Assembly: GCF_000157895.3 (NCBI RefSeq)
Contig: NC_022663.1
Span: 5,518,001-5,582,000 of the forward strand
DNA: 64,000 nt
Origin: Mycobacterium kansasii ATCC 12478
Lineage (GTDB): Bacteria; Actinomycetota; Actinomycetes; Mycobacteriales; Mycobacteriaceae
Reading direction: 5' to 3'
Under the pieces are notes generated by a model. It did no database searches. It saw only the letters and a list, made by a program, of their open reading frames with translations, and was not told the DNA's origin. How positions within the stretch are numbered: position 1 is the first letter of the stretch; each line of letters opens with the position of its first letter. Shown piece by piece: positions 41,914 to 51,382 of the stretch. Made by a program: the position numbers and the translations under genes.

Positions 41914-42511
41914 CGTGGCAGATTTTGACGCCTACCGGTCCGAAATCGAGGCGGCAGAACGCCGGGTCGCAGGTGAGATCGAGCCTGGTGCAAGGGGTTT
42001 CGTGGTCGCGATCCTCGTGTTCGTGTTGGTGGGATCATTCATCTTGCCGCACACCGGCAGCGTGCGGGGATGGGACGTGCTGTTCAGCAGCCACGGCGCC
42101 GCCGCCGCTGCGGTGGCGTTACCGTCACGGGTCTTTGCCTGGTTGGCGTTGGTTTTCGGGGTGGGCTTCTCGATGCTCGCCTTGATGACGAGGCGCTGGG
42201 CGCTCGCCTGGATCGCGCTCGTGGGGTCGGCACTGGCCAGTGCCACCGGCCTGTTGGCGGTGTGGTCGCGCCAGACAGTCGCCGCGGGTCACCCCGGGCC
42301 GGGTATCGGGCTGATCGTGTCGTGGATCATCGTGATGCTTCTGACGTTTTACTGGGCACGGGTGGTATGGCAGCGCACCATCGTGCAACTCGCCGCCGAG
42401 GAACAGCGCCGCCGCTCGGCGGCACAGCAACAATCCAAGACGCTGTTGGACACCCTGGATGAGCCCGACCAGCCCAGCGATGGAACCGGTGCCAACGGCC
42501 GAGACCGCTAG
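41897..42511 (+). CDS. Conserved membrane protein (Rv2732c-like)
   Basis: The protein has 204 codons from ATG 41897, 17 nt overlapping miaB. A cytoplasmic N-terminus (EVDVADFDAYRSEIEAAERRV) is followed by four transmembrane helices (RGFVVAILVFVLVGSFIL; VFAWLALVFGVGFSMLAL; LAWIALVGSALASATGLL; LIVSWIIVMLLTFYWARVV) and a Q/E/R-rich tail. Length equals Rv2732c. It is conserved in actinobacteria and of unknown function. It overlaps the convergent DUF349 gene by 4 bp. Confidence 0.85.
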   Translation: MNGEVDVADFDAYRSEIEAAERRVAGEIEPGARGFVVAILVFVLVGSFILPHTGSVRGWDVLFSSHGAAAAAVALPSRVFAWLALVFGVGFSMLALMTRRWALAWIALVGSALASATGLLAVWSRQTVAAGHPGPGIGLIVSWIIVMLLTFYWARVVWQRTIVQLAAEEQRRRSAAQQQSKTLLDTLDEPDQPSDGTGANGRDR

Positions 42512-43866
42512 GACCTGCGGCTCAGCGCGTCGGCGGCAGCTTCGGCCCACTGCCGCCACTGTTCGGCGTTCGCCTTGGCCTCTTCGGCTTCCTTGGTCCT
42601 GCCAGCGGCGGCAGCTTTTGCGGCCTGCTGTTCGAACTGCTCGGCGCGGGCGCGGAATTGTTCGGCGCGTGCCTGGGCCTGCGGGTCCGCCCAATCCGAT
42701 TCGCCGGCGTCGCGCACCTTTTTCTCCACCGCGCGCAAGCGGCGCTCCAACTCGGCTGATCGCTCACGCGGTACTCGGCCGATCGCGTCCCATTTGTCGG
42801 TAATGGTCCGCAGCGCCGCCCGGGCCGCGTCAAGGTTGCTGGTGTCGAGCTTTTCGGCTTGGGCCAGCAGTCCTTCTTTGGCTTTAGCATTGGCTTGCAG
42901 CTCGGCATCTTTTTCCGCCGTCGCGGCGTTGCGGGCGGTGAAGAACGCATCCTGGGCGGCCTTGAAACGGCGCCACAATGCGTCATCGACGTCCTTGCTG
43001 GCCCGTCCGGCAGCTTTCCATTCGGTGAGCAGCTTGCGGAATTCCGCACTGGTAGCGGTCCAGTCCGTCGAGCCGGACAACTCCTCGGCGCGCACGCAGA
43101 GCCCTTCCTTGGTTTGACGGACACCGGAACGCTCCCGGTCGAGTTCGGCGAAGTGGGATCCGCGCCGGCGGTTGAACGTCTCGCGCGCCGCCGAATACCG
43201 CTTCCACAGTGCGTCGTCGACCTTGCGATCCAGCCCGGTGATCGTCTTCCATTCGTCGAGGATCGCCCGCATCCGATCACCGGCGGCCTTCCACTGGGTG
43301 GAGTTAGCCGCCAAATCCTCGGCTTCGGTGGCCAGTGCCTCCTTGCGCGCGGTCTGTGTGGCACGGTGCTCATCGCGTCTGGAGCGGTCCGCCGCGACGA
43401 CGGCCTCGGCCCGCTCCCGAAGGGAGTTCAGCCTTTCCGCAAGCGCGTCGACATCGCCCAACACGCTTGCCGTGGGCAAGGTCTCGGCCACCGCCACGGC
43501 GTTGGCCCGGATTTTGCGGGCATCGCCGGTGCCCGAGGCCAGCCGCTCTTCCATCAGCGTGACCTCGGTGCTCAGGTCGTCGAACCGCCTGCCGAAATGC
43601 GCAAATGCAGCTTCGGGATCGCCCGCCTGCCAGGTGCCGACAACACGCTCGCCGGCCGACGTGATCAGCCACACCGTACCGTCGTCGTCGACACGCCCGA
43701 AGCGGTGCGGATCGCTGTGCGGGGGTGCTGCCACCGGGTGGCGGACGGGCCGCGACATCGGACCCGGGCGCGGTCCCGGACGCGGCACGGGGCCTGGAAC
43801 GGGCCTCGAAACCGGCCCCGGCACCGGCGGGTGCGGATCGCTGCTGCGGGGCTCGTCTGCCGTCAT
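42508..43866 (-). CDS. DUF349 coiled-coil protein (Rv2731-like)
   Basis: The 452 codons start at ATG 43864-43866 (MTADEPRSSDPH). A Pro/Arg-rich N-terminus (GPVSRPVPGPVPRPGPRPG) is followed by several DUF349 helical repeats with W/R/F patterns: STQWKAAGDRMRAILDEWK, DDALWKRYSAARETFNRRRG, STDWTATSAEFRKLLTEWKA, DDALWRRFKAAQDAFF. It ends in an Ala/Glu coiled coil. Function is unknown; DUF349 proteins have been linked to nucleoid or RNA association. Confidence 0.85.
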   Translation of the reverse strand: MTADEPRSSDPHPPVPGPVSRPVPGPVPRPGPRPGPMSRPVRHPVAAPPHSDPHRFGRVDDDGTVWLITSAGERVVGTWQAGDPEAAFAHFGRRFDDLSTEVTLMEERLASGTGDARKIRANAVAVAETLPTASVLGDVDALAERLNSLRERAEAVVAADRSRRDEHRATQTARKEALATEAEDLAANSTQWKAAGDRMRAILDEWKTITGLDRKVDDALWKRYSAARETFNRRRGSHFAELDRERSGVRQTKEGLCVRAEELSGSTDWTATSAEFRKLLTEWKAAGRASKDVDDALWRRFKAAQDAFFTARNAATAEKDAELQANAKAKEGLLAQAEKLDTSNLDAARAALRTITDKWDAIGRVPRERSAELERRLRAVEKKVRDAGESDWADPQAQARAEQFRARAEQFEQQAAKAAAAGRTKEAEEAKANAEQWRQWAEAAADALSRRS

Positions 43867-44064
43867 GTGCTCGTCACCTACCCTTTGCACCCTTTCGCGC
43901 GTTGGATACCCGCGCATCGGCCGCGCGAAGCGGCACCTTACGGCCGGCAAGTCTGATGGGCCCCTATGCGTCACCAGGGTTTCCGACCGGTTCCAACAGT
44001 ATTGAAGCAGCTTGCCGTGCCGTGCGCCGCCACCTTATTCGGTGTCGCGGTACGGGCGGTCCGT

Positions 44065-45849
44065 TCACCAGTGCTTTTTCCACCAGGCATAGAGCTGGTC
44101 GAGGTTGGGTCCCTCGGGATCCCCCTGGGCGAGGAAGATCATCAGTTGGGCCTCGTTGGTCCATACCACGGTCGGGCTGCTTTCCTGGACCGCGCAGAAG
44201 ACCATGCCGCCCACTTGTGGGCTCTCGGGGCGGTGCCAACCCGTCGGCGACTTGGATTCCCCGGGACAATTGACCATGATGTCGGTTCGCAGCAGTCCGT
44301 CGAAGAATTGGCGTAAGGTGGCGGTTTCCCCGAATAGCGTGTAAATCGCCCGGGATGGTCCGCCGGCGTCGACGTTCTTGTCGCAGATGACGCTGGCCAG
44401 TGCGTCTTTGGGCGGCAGGAAAGGCCTGCAGGTGCCTGGTGCGTACCCCAGCGGCAGCAGGCTGAGCAGTCGGGCCAACGCGTCTGCGGATGCCGTCGAA
44501 GCGGGAGACGTCGGTGACGGTGAGGCGGTGACCGTCCGGGGACCCGACGCCGTGTTCGGCCGGACGGTGACCCAGATCCCCTGCGCCGCGAACACCAGCA
44601 ATACCGCCAGAGCTGCGGCCGCCAGCAGTATCCACGGGTTGCGCAGCCGTCCGGACAATGAGGGCGCGCGCCGCCCGGAAGGTGGTGTGGCATCCGTCTT
44701 TTGCGGTGGTGGCTGCGGCGGCGGCGGCGGTTGCGGTGGTGGGGTGCCGGCCACGCCGGGCCAGGAGCTGGCCTCCGGATTGGACGACGAAACGTTCACC
44801 TCCGACGTCGGAAGTGACGGAAGTGCTTGCGGCCCGGACACGTTGAAGTCCGGGTGCGCTGTCGCCGCTACCGGGGTGGCCGCCGATGGTGTGCCGGTCG
44901 AAAGCCCCGCGTAGGTGACGCCGGTAATGTCGCCTTCAGCCAGGACGTCGCCGTACAGGCCGCCAGCCTCCTCACTGCGCTTGAGGATGCGAAACTCCTG
45001 GGCCTGGTGTGGCCCACTGAGTGCTTGATGAGCTGCCAGCGCCAAGTCGCCCGCGCTTGCGTAGCGGTCCTCCGGCCGTTTGGCCATCCCTCGTGCGATC
45101 ACCGCGTCGAAAGCGGCGGGTATCCCGGGGCGCAATTGACTGGGGCGCGGAATCGGTGCCATCAGGTGGGCGGTGATCAGCATCCCGGCGCTGTCAGCCC
45201 GATACGGCGGCGTCCCGGTCAAACACTCGTGCAGCACGCAGGTCAAGGAATAGATGTCGGCGCGGTGCGTCACCTCGGCATCGGAAAATCGTTCCGGGGC
45301 CATATACCGCCAGGTCCCTACCGCACTGCCGAGTTGGGTCAGCTTCTCGTCCGTTGCGGCGCTGGCGATCCCGAAATCCACCAGGTATACGAAGTCGTCG
45401 CGGGTGACCAGGATGTTCTCCGGCTTGACGTCGCGGTGCATCACCCCGGCCGCATGGGCGGCGTCCAACGCCGCAGCCACCTGATGCACCAGGGCCACCG
45501 CCCACGGGGGTGTGACCGGGCCGAACCGTTCCAACAACAGCGCCAGGTGGGTGCCCTCGATCAAGCGCATGTCCAAGTACAGTTGCCCGTCGATTTCGCC
45601 GTAATCGTGGATGGGCACCACGTGCGGTTCCTGCAGCCTGCCCGCGTTGCGGGCTTCGCGTTGCATCCTCATGCGGAACACCGGATCGTGGCTCAGCGAC
45701 TCCGACATCAGCTTCAGCGCCACTACCCGCTGCCTGACGGTGTCGACGGCCTCGTAGACCTCGCCCATCCCGCCGGTACCCAGCAGTCGCTTGAGGTAGT
45801 AGGGCCCGAACCGGGTACCCACTCGCGAACCTCGCGCGGAGGCACTCAT
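44065..45849 (-). CDS. Receptor-type Ser/Thr protein kinase
   Basis: The protein has 594 codons with GAGGAG before the ATG. The kinase domain (about 15-280) has the P-loop LLGTGGMGEVYEA, VALKLM, HRDVKPENILV, DFGIAS and APERF. A Pro/Thr-rich juxtamembrane linker (PPPQPPPPPQPPPQK) is followed by one transmembrane helix near residue 410 (NPWILLAAAALAVLLVFAA). The extracellular part of about 165 residues has four cysteines (GTCRPFLP, SVICDKN, VNCPGES, VFCAVQES). It is a Hanks-type PknD/PknE-like receptor. I recall no kinase at this position in M. tuberculosis. The sensor resembles small secreted mycobacterial domains; the ligand is unknown. Confidence 0.88.
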   Translation of the reverse strand: MSASARGSRVGTRFGPYYLKRLLGTGGMGEVYEAVDTVRQRVVALKLMSESLSHDPVFRMRMQREARNAGRLQEPHVVPIHDYGEIDGQLYLDMRLIEGTHLALLLERFGPVTPPWAVALVHQVAAALDAAHAAGVMHRDVKPENILVTRDDFVYLVDFGIASAATDEKLTQLGSAVGTWRYMAPERFSDAEVTHRADIYSLTCVLHECLTGTPPYRADSAGMLITAHLMAPIPRPSQLRPGIPAAFDAVIARGMAKRPEDRYASAGDLALAAHQALSGPHQAQEFRILKRSEEAGGLYGDVLAEGDITGVTYAGLSTGTPSAATPVAATAHPDFNVSGPQALPSLPTSEVNVSSSNPEASSWPGVAGTPPPQPPPPPQPPPQKTDATPPSGRRAPSLSGRLRNPWILLAAAALAVLLVFAAQGIWVTVRPNTASGPRTVTASPSPTSPASTASADALARLLSLLPLGYAPGTCRPFLPPKDALASVICDKNVDAGGPSRAIYTLFGETATLRQFFDGLLRTDIMVNCPGESKSPTGWHRPESPQVGGMVFCAVQESSPTVVWTNEAQLMIFLAQGDPEGPNLDQLYAWWKKHW

Positions 45850-46437
45850 CGCCGACTCCTCAAACCAACGGGTAATCGCACCAGCAAGCCATACTCACCG
45901 GCCGACCTGCTGACCGCACACCCCGGCCTAGCAACCATGACGGTAATTGCTTGCTATAGCGGGCGCACCAAAAATGAAGCATCCGTCCCACAGCTGCAAT
46001 CGTTCCGTTAGCTGGGGTGCGCTGCGGTGGTAGCGGATGGGCAGGGGTGATCGGCCACGTCGGTGCCACAACCCGACCGTGCGGTGTGTGCGCACAGCAC
46101 GACTGACGCCCGATTTGTGGTGTTCGACGGTAATCGGCGAGGGGCCCGGATCGTTGCTGTCAGCGGCGTTGCTCACCGGCGGCGCTGACCGCAGGTCGCT
46201 TTGCTGTCCGCGTCGGATTTTGGGCCGCGAAGCGAGGCGGGAAATGACGGCACCGTGATTCGCGCCGTCGCGAACATCGGTGCCTTGTGGTCCGCAAAGT
46301 GCGACGCCGGCGGCAAATGACCTATTGCGAACAGAAAGTCCCGTTGTGATGCTTAACCGGCGCACAAGAGTCATTATTGAACAACTGTGTAGCAGACGTT
46401 CGTCTGAGCGCTTCCGGCCGTTCGCAGGGAGGTCACC
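45850..46437. other. 588-bp intergenic region
   Basis: It lies between the divergent kinase and DMT transporter genes and holds both promoters. No ORF with a recognisable product is seen. On the minus strand GAGGAG precedes the kinase start; on the plus strand GGGAGG precedes TTG 46438. An A+T-rich patch with AGTCATTATTGAACAA (46369-46384) may be part of the transporter promoter. Confidence 0.4.
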
Positions 46438-47340
46438 TTGGCCAACGTCGAGTTCGCGACGGTGCTCGCGCTGGGCGCTGCGTTACTGGCCGGCGTCGGG
46501 TATGTGACCCTTCAGCGGTCCGCTCAGCAGGTCACCGACGAGGAAGTCGGCCACTTCACGTTGTTCCATCTCTCGCTGCGCCACACCCTGTGGTGGCTGG
46601 GCAGCCTGGCCGCCCTGGGCAGTTTCGGTCTGCAGGCGGTGGCACTGACCATGGGGTCGGTGGTGTTGGTGCAGTCCCTGCAGGCTACGGCGCTGCTGTT
46701 CGCCTTGCCGATCGACGCTCGCATGGCCCACCACCGGTGCACCGCCAGGGAGTGGATGTGGGCGGTTTTGCTGGCCGGGGCGGTTGCCGTCATTGTCCTG
46801 GCGGGCGATCCGACGGCCGGCCACGCCCGTGCTCCGCTGTGGGACTGGGCAGTGGTCGCGATCGTGATCGTTCCGGTGGTGCTGCTGTGTGTGGTCGGCG
46901 CGCGTATCTGGCCGGGTCCGGCGGCGGCGGTGTTGCTGGCGCTGGCGTCGTCGGCGGTCTTGGCGGTGTTCACCGTGCTGACCAAGGGAGTCGTGGCCGA
47001 ACTGGCGCACGGGTTCGAGGCGATGTTTCGGACTCCCGAGTTCTATGGCTGGATGTTGGTCCTGCCGATCGGGCTGATGCTCCAACAATCGTCCCTGCGG
47101 GCGGGTTCGTTGACAGCATCACTGCCGACGATCACGGTGGCCAGACCGGTGATCGCGTCAGTGCTGGGAATCACCGTGCTCGACGAGGTGGTCCACTCGG
47201 GTGAAGGGCAGCTGTTCACGCTGGTGGTGGCGGTGGCGGTGGTGGTTGTCGCGACGGTGGCCCTGGCCCGCGACGAGGCGGCCATGATGGCCGCACCGGT
47301 CGGCGATCTGAACGTGCCAGGCAGGCTTGCGGTCTCGTAA
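46438..47340 (+). CDS. DMT/EamA-type membrane transporter (copy 1, Rv2729c-like)
   Basis: The protein has 300 codons with a TTG start and AGGGAGG upstream, and about ten hydrophobic helices. SAQQVTDEEVGHFTLFHLSLRHTLWWLG, QSLQATALLFALPIDARMAHHR and SLTASLPTITVARPVIASVLGITVLDE (the conserved DMT glutamate/aspartate end) mark the actinobacterial DMT-like family. The substrate is unknown. A close paralogue follows at 47779, suggesting tandem duplication. Confidence 0.82.
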   Translation: MANVEFATVLALGAALLAGVGYVTLQRSAQQVTDEEVGHFTLFHLSLRHTLWWLGSLAALGSFGLQAVALTMGSVVLVQSLQATALLFALPIDARMAHHRCTAREWMWAVLLAGAVAVIVLAGDPTAGHARAPLWDWAVVAIVIVPVVLLCVVGARIWPGPAAAVLLALASSAVLAVFTVLTKGVVAELAHGFEAMFRTPEFYGWMLVLPIGLMLQQSSLRAGSLTASLPTITVARPVIASVLGITVLDEVVHSGEGQLFTLVVAVAVVVVATVALARDEAAMMAAPVGDLNVPGRLAVS

Positions 47341-47778
47341 AGGCTTTTGCCACCCCGATTTTCACGTCGCCGGCCAGGAGGCCGGTAACAGTTCGGTTGC
47401 CGTTGGGCGGGTACCCGTGCCGACCCTCCCATGGCCGGTAACGTGGCGCAGAACATCGGCGAATTGGCGGCATGGGGGCCGCCTTTGCCGGACCAGCAGT
47501 GTCAGCGGCGGGGTATGGGCGGCGCCACGTACGGCGCCAACGCGCGGGGCCGGAGATATCGGGTGCCTTCGATCATGGCGTTTCACAGCTGCCGCATAGC
47601 TGATGACAGGTCGTGCATAGGTCGTTGCGGAAGTATGCGGAGGCGAGCAACAAGCAACCAGCACCAGGAAATGTGAGCGGCGCCATAGGATTTTCAGTGA
47701 ACTGCTAGCGAACACCGGGTGTACGTGCAGCTGACCGGGGGAACGCTGGTAGCCGAGCGAAGAGGTGGAGGGTCGGCC
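47341..47778 (+). other. 438-bp spacer between the two DMT genes
   Basis: No gene is supported. It contains GC palindromic patches (GGCCAGGAGGCC near 47372) and the upstream region of the second transporter, with AGAGGTGGAGGG ending about 8 bp before its ATG. I see no riboswitch I can name. Confidence 0.35.
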
Positions 47779-48768
47779 ATGTCCAAGGTTGAGGTTGCCG
47801 CGCTGATCGCATTGTGCGCGGCGCTGGCATCGGCGGTGGGCGACGTTATTCGCCAACGATCCGCCCAGGAGATTACCGACAAGCAGGTAGGTCACCTGAG
47901 GCTTTTCGGCCTGTCTCTGCGCGACGGCCGGTGGTGGCTGGGCGGCGCGGCGGCGGTTCTCAATTACAGCCTGCAGGCATTGGCACTGGCGTGGGCGTCG
48001 GTGATGCTGGTGACCGCGTTGCAGGTCACCGCGTTGCTGTTCGCCCTGCCTATCTATGCGCGGTTCGCGCATCACCGGATCACCCGCTGGGAGTGGATGT
48101 GGGCGGTGGCCTTGGCGGCCGCGTTGGCGGTGGTCATCATTGTCGGGGACCCGGCGGCCGGCCACCAGCGCGCCCCGCTGCACACCTGGGTCATCGTCGG
48201 TGTGGTCCTGGGCCCGATCTTGGTGTCGTGCGTTCTTGCGGTCCGGTTATGCGTCGGTCGCCCCCAAGCGGCGGTGTTGCTGGCGGTGGTGTCGGGTGCA
48301 TCGCTGGCGTTGTTCGCCGTACTGACCAAGGGTGTGGTGGAGGTTGCCGAAGACGGCCTGGGCGCGGTGCTGCGTGCACCGGAGTTCTATCCGTGGCTCT
48401 TGGCGGCATTGGCCGGCATGATTTTCCAGCAGTCCGCTTTTCGCGCTGGTGCGCTGACCGCCTCGCTACCTGCGATCACCGTCGCCAAGCCCGTGGTGGC
48501 GGCGGTTCTGGGCGTCACCGTGCTCGGCGAGACGTTGAAAGCCAGCGGCCCGGAGGCGATTGTGCTGGTGCTCGCGGTAGCGGCGGTGATCGCGGCGACC
48601 GTGGCGCTGGCCCGTGGTGAGGCCGCGACCATGGTTGCTCAGGCAGGGCGCGACAGGACACCGACAACGCCGCCGACGTCGTCGGCCAAGCGCGATGCCG
48701 GCGCCGGTCAGATCGCCGATCCCGTCGTGGTGGTCGACGGTCCGATTTGGGGATCGTCCTCCGTGTAG
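47779..48768 (+). CDS. DMT/EamA-type membrane transporter (copy 2)
   Basis: The protein has 329 codons from ATG 47779 with GGTGGAGG upstream. It aligns with the preceding transporter through its length (RSAQEITDKQVGHLRLFGLSLRDGRWWLG; QVTALLFALPIYARFAHHR; ALTASLPAITVAKPVVAAVLGVTVLGE). It then adds a hydrophilic C-terminal tail of about 40 residues (GRDRTPTTPPTSSAKRD). It has about ten transmembrane helices and an unknown substrate. M. tuberculosis has, to my memory, one gene of this type here (Rv2729c). Confidence 0.82.
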   Translation: MSKVEVAALIALCAALASAVGDVIRQRSAQEITDKQVGHLRLFGLSLRDGRWWLGGAAAVLNYSLQALALAWASVMLVTALQVTALLFALPIYARFAHHRITRWEWMWAVALAAALAVVIIVGDPAAGHQRAPLHTWVIVGVVLGPILVSCVLAVRLCVGRPQAAVLLAVVSGASLALFAVLTKGVVEVAEDGLGAVLRAPEFYPWLLAALAGMIFQQSAFRAGALTASLPAITVAKPVVAAVLGVTVLGETLKASGPEAIVLVLAVAAVIAATVALARGEAATMVAQAGRDRTPTTPPTSSAKRDAGAGQIADPVVVVDGPIWGSSSV

Positions 48769-48825
48769 TCACCGCGGTGAGGTTGCCACGTGCCCGCGCC
48801 CGCCTGGTCCGTCCGCTGGGCGCGT

Positions 48826-48831
48826 TAGTTT
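48826..48831 (+). promoter_or_regulatory. -10 box for leaderless 48838 gene (miaA-dapF operon)
   Basis: TAGTTT lies 6 nt before GTG 48838, giving a probable leaderless transcript that continues into miaA. Confidence 0.45.
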
Positions 48832-48837
48832 GGTGGC

Positions 48838-49533
48838 GTGCTGGGCGCCATCGCGATCGTTCCGTCCGCGCCGGTGCTTGTTACCGAACTCGCCGGGACC
48901 GCGGCTGACGAGGTGGCCGACATCCGTGCGGCGGTGACCGCGGCGGCGGCCATGTTGCCGCCGCGGTGGGTTGCCGTTGGGATAGGCCCCGCCGACGGGG
49001 TTGTGGACCGCGATGCCGTCGGTACGTTCGCGGGTTTCGGCACCGACGTCCGCGTCCGGCTCTCGCCGCTGGGCGCCGACGAGCCTGGATCGCCGGCCGA
49101 CCTGCCGCTGTGCGCGCTGATGACGGCGTGGGTGCGGGGCCGGGCACGGCCGGAGGCCGCCGCACAGGTCCGCGTCTATGCCGGCGACCACGATGTCGAC
49201 GCGGCGCTGGCGCGCGGCAGAGACCTGCGCGCCGAGATCGACCGACTGCCCGATCCGATCGGCGTGCTGGTGGTCGCCGACGGCGTCAACACCCTGACGC
49301 CCCAGGCCCCGGGCGGTTACGACCCCGGCGGCGCCGATGTCCAGCTGGCCCTCGACGACGCGCTGGCAGCCGGCGACGTGGCGACGCTGAGCACGTTGCC
49401 ACCGCGGGTCCTCGGGCGGGCGGCGTTTCAGGTATTGGCGGGCCTGACCGGAGCCGGGCCGCAATCGGCCAAGGAGCTGTACCGCGGGGCGCCTTACGGG
49501 GTGGGCTACTTCGTCGGCGTATGGCTGCCATGA
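48838..49533 (+). CDS. Class III extradiol dioxygenase-like protein (Rv2728c-like)
   Basis: The protein has 231 codons with a GTG start. GAIAIVPSAPVLVTELAGT is the N-terminus of an actinobacterial family with the fold of class III extradiol dioxygenases and MEMO proteins. The usual metal-binding histidines are not obvious near the start (PSAPVL instead of PH.P), so it may be catalytically altered. Its function is unknown. Its stop overlaps the miaA start (ATGA), so it is translationally linked to tRNA modification. Confidence 0.75.
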   Translation: MLGAIAIVPSAPVLVTELAGTAADEVADIRAAVTAAAAMLPPRWVAVGIGPADGVVDRDAVGTFAGFGTDVRVRLSPLGADEPGSPADLPLCALMTAWVRGRARPEAAAQVRVYAGDHDVDAALARGRDLRAEIDRLPDPIGVLVVADGVNTLTPQAPGGYDPGGADVQLALDDALAAGDVATLSTLPPRVLGRAAFQVLAGLTGAGPQSAKELYRGAPYGVGYFVGVWLP

Positions 49534-50459
49534 GGCCACTGGCGATCATCGGGCCGACGGGTACCGGCAAATCGCAACTGGCGCTCGATATCGCCGACCG
49601 GCTCACCGGCGAGGTGGGCGCGGAAATCGTCAACGCCGACGCTATGCAGCTCTACCGCGGCATGGACATCGGGACCGCGAAGCTGTCCGTCGAAGACCGC
49701 CGCGGCATCCCGCATCACCAACTCGACGTCCTCGACGTCACCCAAACGGCGACCGTCGCGCGCTACCAACAGGCCGCCGCAGCCGACATCGCGGAAATCC
49801 TGGGCAGGGGAGCGCTGCCGATCGTGGTGGGCGGCTCGATGCTCTATGTCCAGTCGCTCCTCGACGACTGGACGTTTCCGGCCACCGACCCCTCGGTGCG
49901 CGCGCGATGGGAACAGCGGCTTGCCGAAGTCGGGGTGGGCGAGTTGCACGCCGAGTTGGCTCGCCGCGACCCGGCCGCGGCCGCGGTGATCCTGCCGACC
50001 GATGGGCGCCGAACCGTGCGGGCGCTCGAGGTGATCGAACTCACCGGGCGCCCGTTCGCCGCGTCCGCACCGCGCATCCGGGAGCCCCGGTGGGGCACGG
50101 TTATAGTCGGATTAGACTGTGCCACAATAATTCTCGATGAAAGATTACAGCGCCGAACCGACGCGATGTTCGAACAGGGCCTGGTTGCCGAAGTTCGCGC
50201 GCTGCTCGGTGAGGGCCTGCGGGACGGCGTCACCGCCGCACGGGCGCTGGGTTATGCCCAGGTGATCGCGGCGCTGGACGCCGGCGGGACCGCTGCCCAG
50301 CTGCGTGACGCGCACGAGCAGACCTACGTGGGCACCCGTCGCTACGTGCGACGGCAGCGGTCCTGGTTCCGCCGCGACCACCGGGTGCGCTGGCTGGATG
50401 TCAGCTCGGCCGACAGCCTGGTCGACCACGCGATCCGCGCCTGGCGGGACGTATCCTGA
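49530..50459 (+). CDS. miaA: tRNA dimethylallyltransferase MiaA
   Basis: The protein has 309 codons from ATG 49530, chosen over ATG 49521 because MRPLAIIGPTGTGKSQLA is the family start and overlaps the upstream stop as ATGA. It has the P-loop GPTGTGKS, NADAMQLYRGMDIGTAK, GIPHHQLDVLD, GGSMLYVQSLLDDW, and YVGTRRYVRRQRSWFRRD. It prenylates A37 of tRNAs reading UNN codons; MiaB then methylthiolates it. dapF follows after 4 bp. Confidence 0.95.
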   Translation: MRPLAIIGPTGTGKSQLALDIADRLTGEVGAEIVNADAMQLYRGMDIGTAKLSVEDRRGIPHHQLDVLDVTQTATVARYQQAAAADIAEILGRGALPIVVGGSMLYVQSLLDDWTFPATDPSVRARWEQRLAEVGVGELHAELARRDPAAAAVILPTDGRRTVRALEVIELTGRPFAASAPRIREPRWGTVIVGLDCATIILDERLQRRTDAMFEQGLVAEVRALLGEGLRDGVTAARALGYAQVIAALDAGGTAAQLRDAHEQTYVGTRRYVRRQRSWFRRDHRVRWLDVSSADSLVDHAIRAWRDVS

Positions 50460-50463
50460 TCTG

Positions 50464-51336
50464 GTGATGTTCGCCAAGGGCCACGGCACCGAGAACGACT
50501 TCGTGCTGTTGCCCGACATCAAGGCGCAGCTGTCGCTCGGCACTGCCCAGATCGCCGCCTTGTGTGACCGCCGCCGGGGACTGGGCGCCGACGGGGTGCT
50601 GCGGGTCACCACCGCCGAAGCCGCGGCGGCCGCCGGTGTGCTCGACCGGCTACCTGACGGCGTCGGTGCGGCCGACTGGTACATGGACTACCGCAACGCG
50701 GACGGGTCGGTAGCGCAGATGTGCGGCAACGGCGTGCGGGTGTTCGCGCACTACCTGCGTGCCAGCGGTCTGGAGCGCCGGGACGAGTTCGTCGTCGGAT
50801 CACTGGCCGGCCCGCGGCCGGTCACCGTACACAGCGTCGATGCGAGCAACGCCGACGTCACCGTCGATATGGGCAAGGCCAACCGGATCGGCACGGGGAC
50901 CGCTGTCGTCGGGGGTCGGCGGTTTCCCGGACTGGCCGTCGACGTGGGCAACCCGCACCTGGCATGCCTCGATCCCCGGTTGACCGTTGCGGACCTGGCG
51001 GCTTTGGACGTTGCTGCGCCGGTGAGCTTCGACCCGGAGCAATTCCCCGACGGGGTCAACATCGAGGTGCTGACGGCTCCGGTCGACGGCGTGGTGAGCA
51101 TGCGGGTCCATGAGCGAGGAGTGGGTGAGACCCGTTCCTGCGGCACCGGGACGGTCGCCGCCGCCGTCGCCGCGCTGGCCGGCGCCGGGGCCGAGACCGG
51201 CACGCTCACCGTGAGGGTGCCCGGCGGTGATGTAGCCGTTACCGTCACCGATGCCACCAGCTTCCTGCGTGGGCCGTCGGTGCTGGTGGCCACGGGTGAA
51301 GTCAGCGGGGAATGGTGGCGCGCCCAACAGCGTTAA
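50464..51336 (+). CDS. dapF: Diaminopimelate epimerase DapF
   Basis: The protein has 290 codons. It converts LL-DAP to meso-DAP for peptidoglycan and lysine. The two catalytic cysteines lie in MCGNGVRVFAHYL and SCGTGTVAAAV. GTG 50464 is chosen because it aligns V-M-F-A-K with the M-I-F-A-K start of the M. tuberculosis protein; ATG 50467 is the alternative. A TATCCT box (50452-50457) 6 nt before the GTG, inside the miaA end, suggests an internal leaderless promoter. With dapA in the same window, two DAP-pathway steps are present. Confidence 0.94.
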   Translation: MMFAKGHGTENDFVLLPDIKAQLSLGTAQIAALCDRRRGLGADGVLRVTTAEAAAAAGVLDRLPDGVGAADWYMDYRNADGSVAQMCGNGVRVFAHYLRASGLERRDEFVVGSLAGPRPVTVHSVDASNADVTVDMGKANRIGTGTAVVGGRRFPGLAVDVGNPHLACLDPRLTVADLAALDVAAPVSFDPEQFPDGVNIEVLTAPVDGVVSMRVHERGVGETRSCGTGTVAAAVAALAGAGAETGTLTVRVPGGDVAVTVTDATSFLRGPSVLVATGEVSGEWWRAQQR

Positions 51337-51382
51337 TTGAGGTGCACGACACCGATTCAGCGTGCACTATTGCTAATTGCCT

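Noticed and set aside
45850..46437. Small hypothetical gene comparable to Rv2730
   Set aside because: Several frames are open for 60-150 codons on both strands, but none has a ribosome-binding site plus recognisable protein features.
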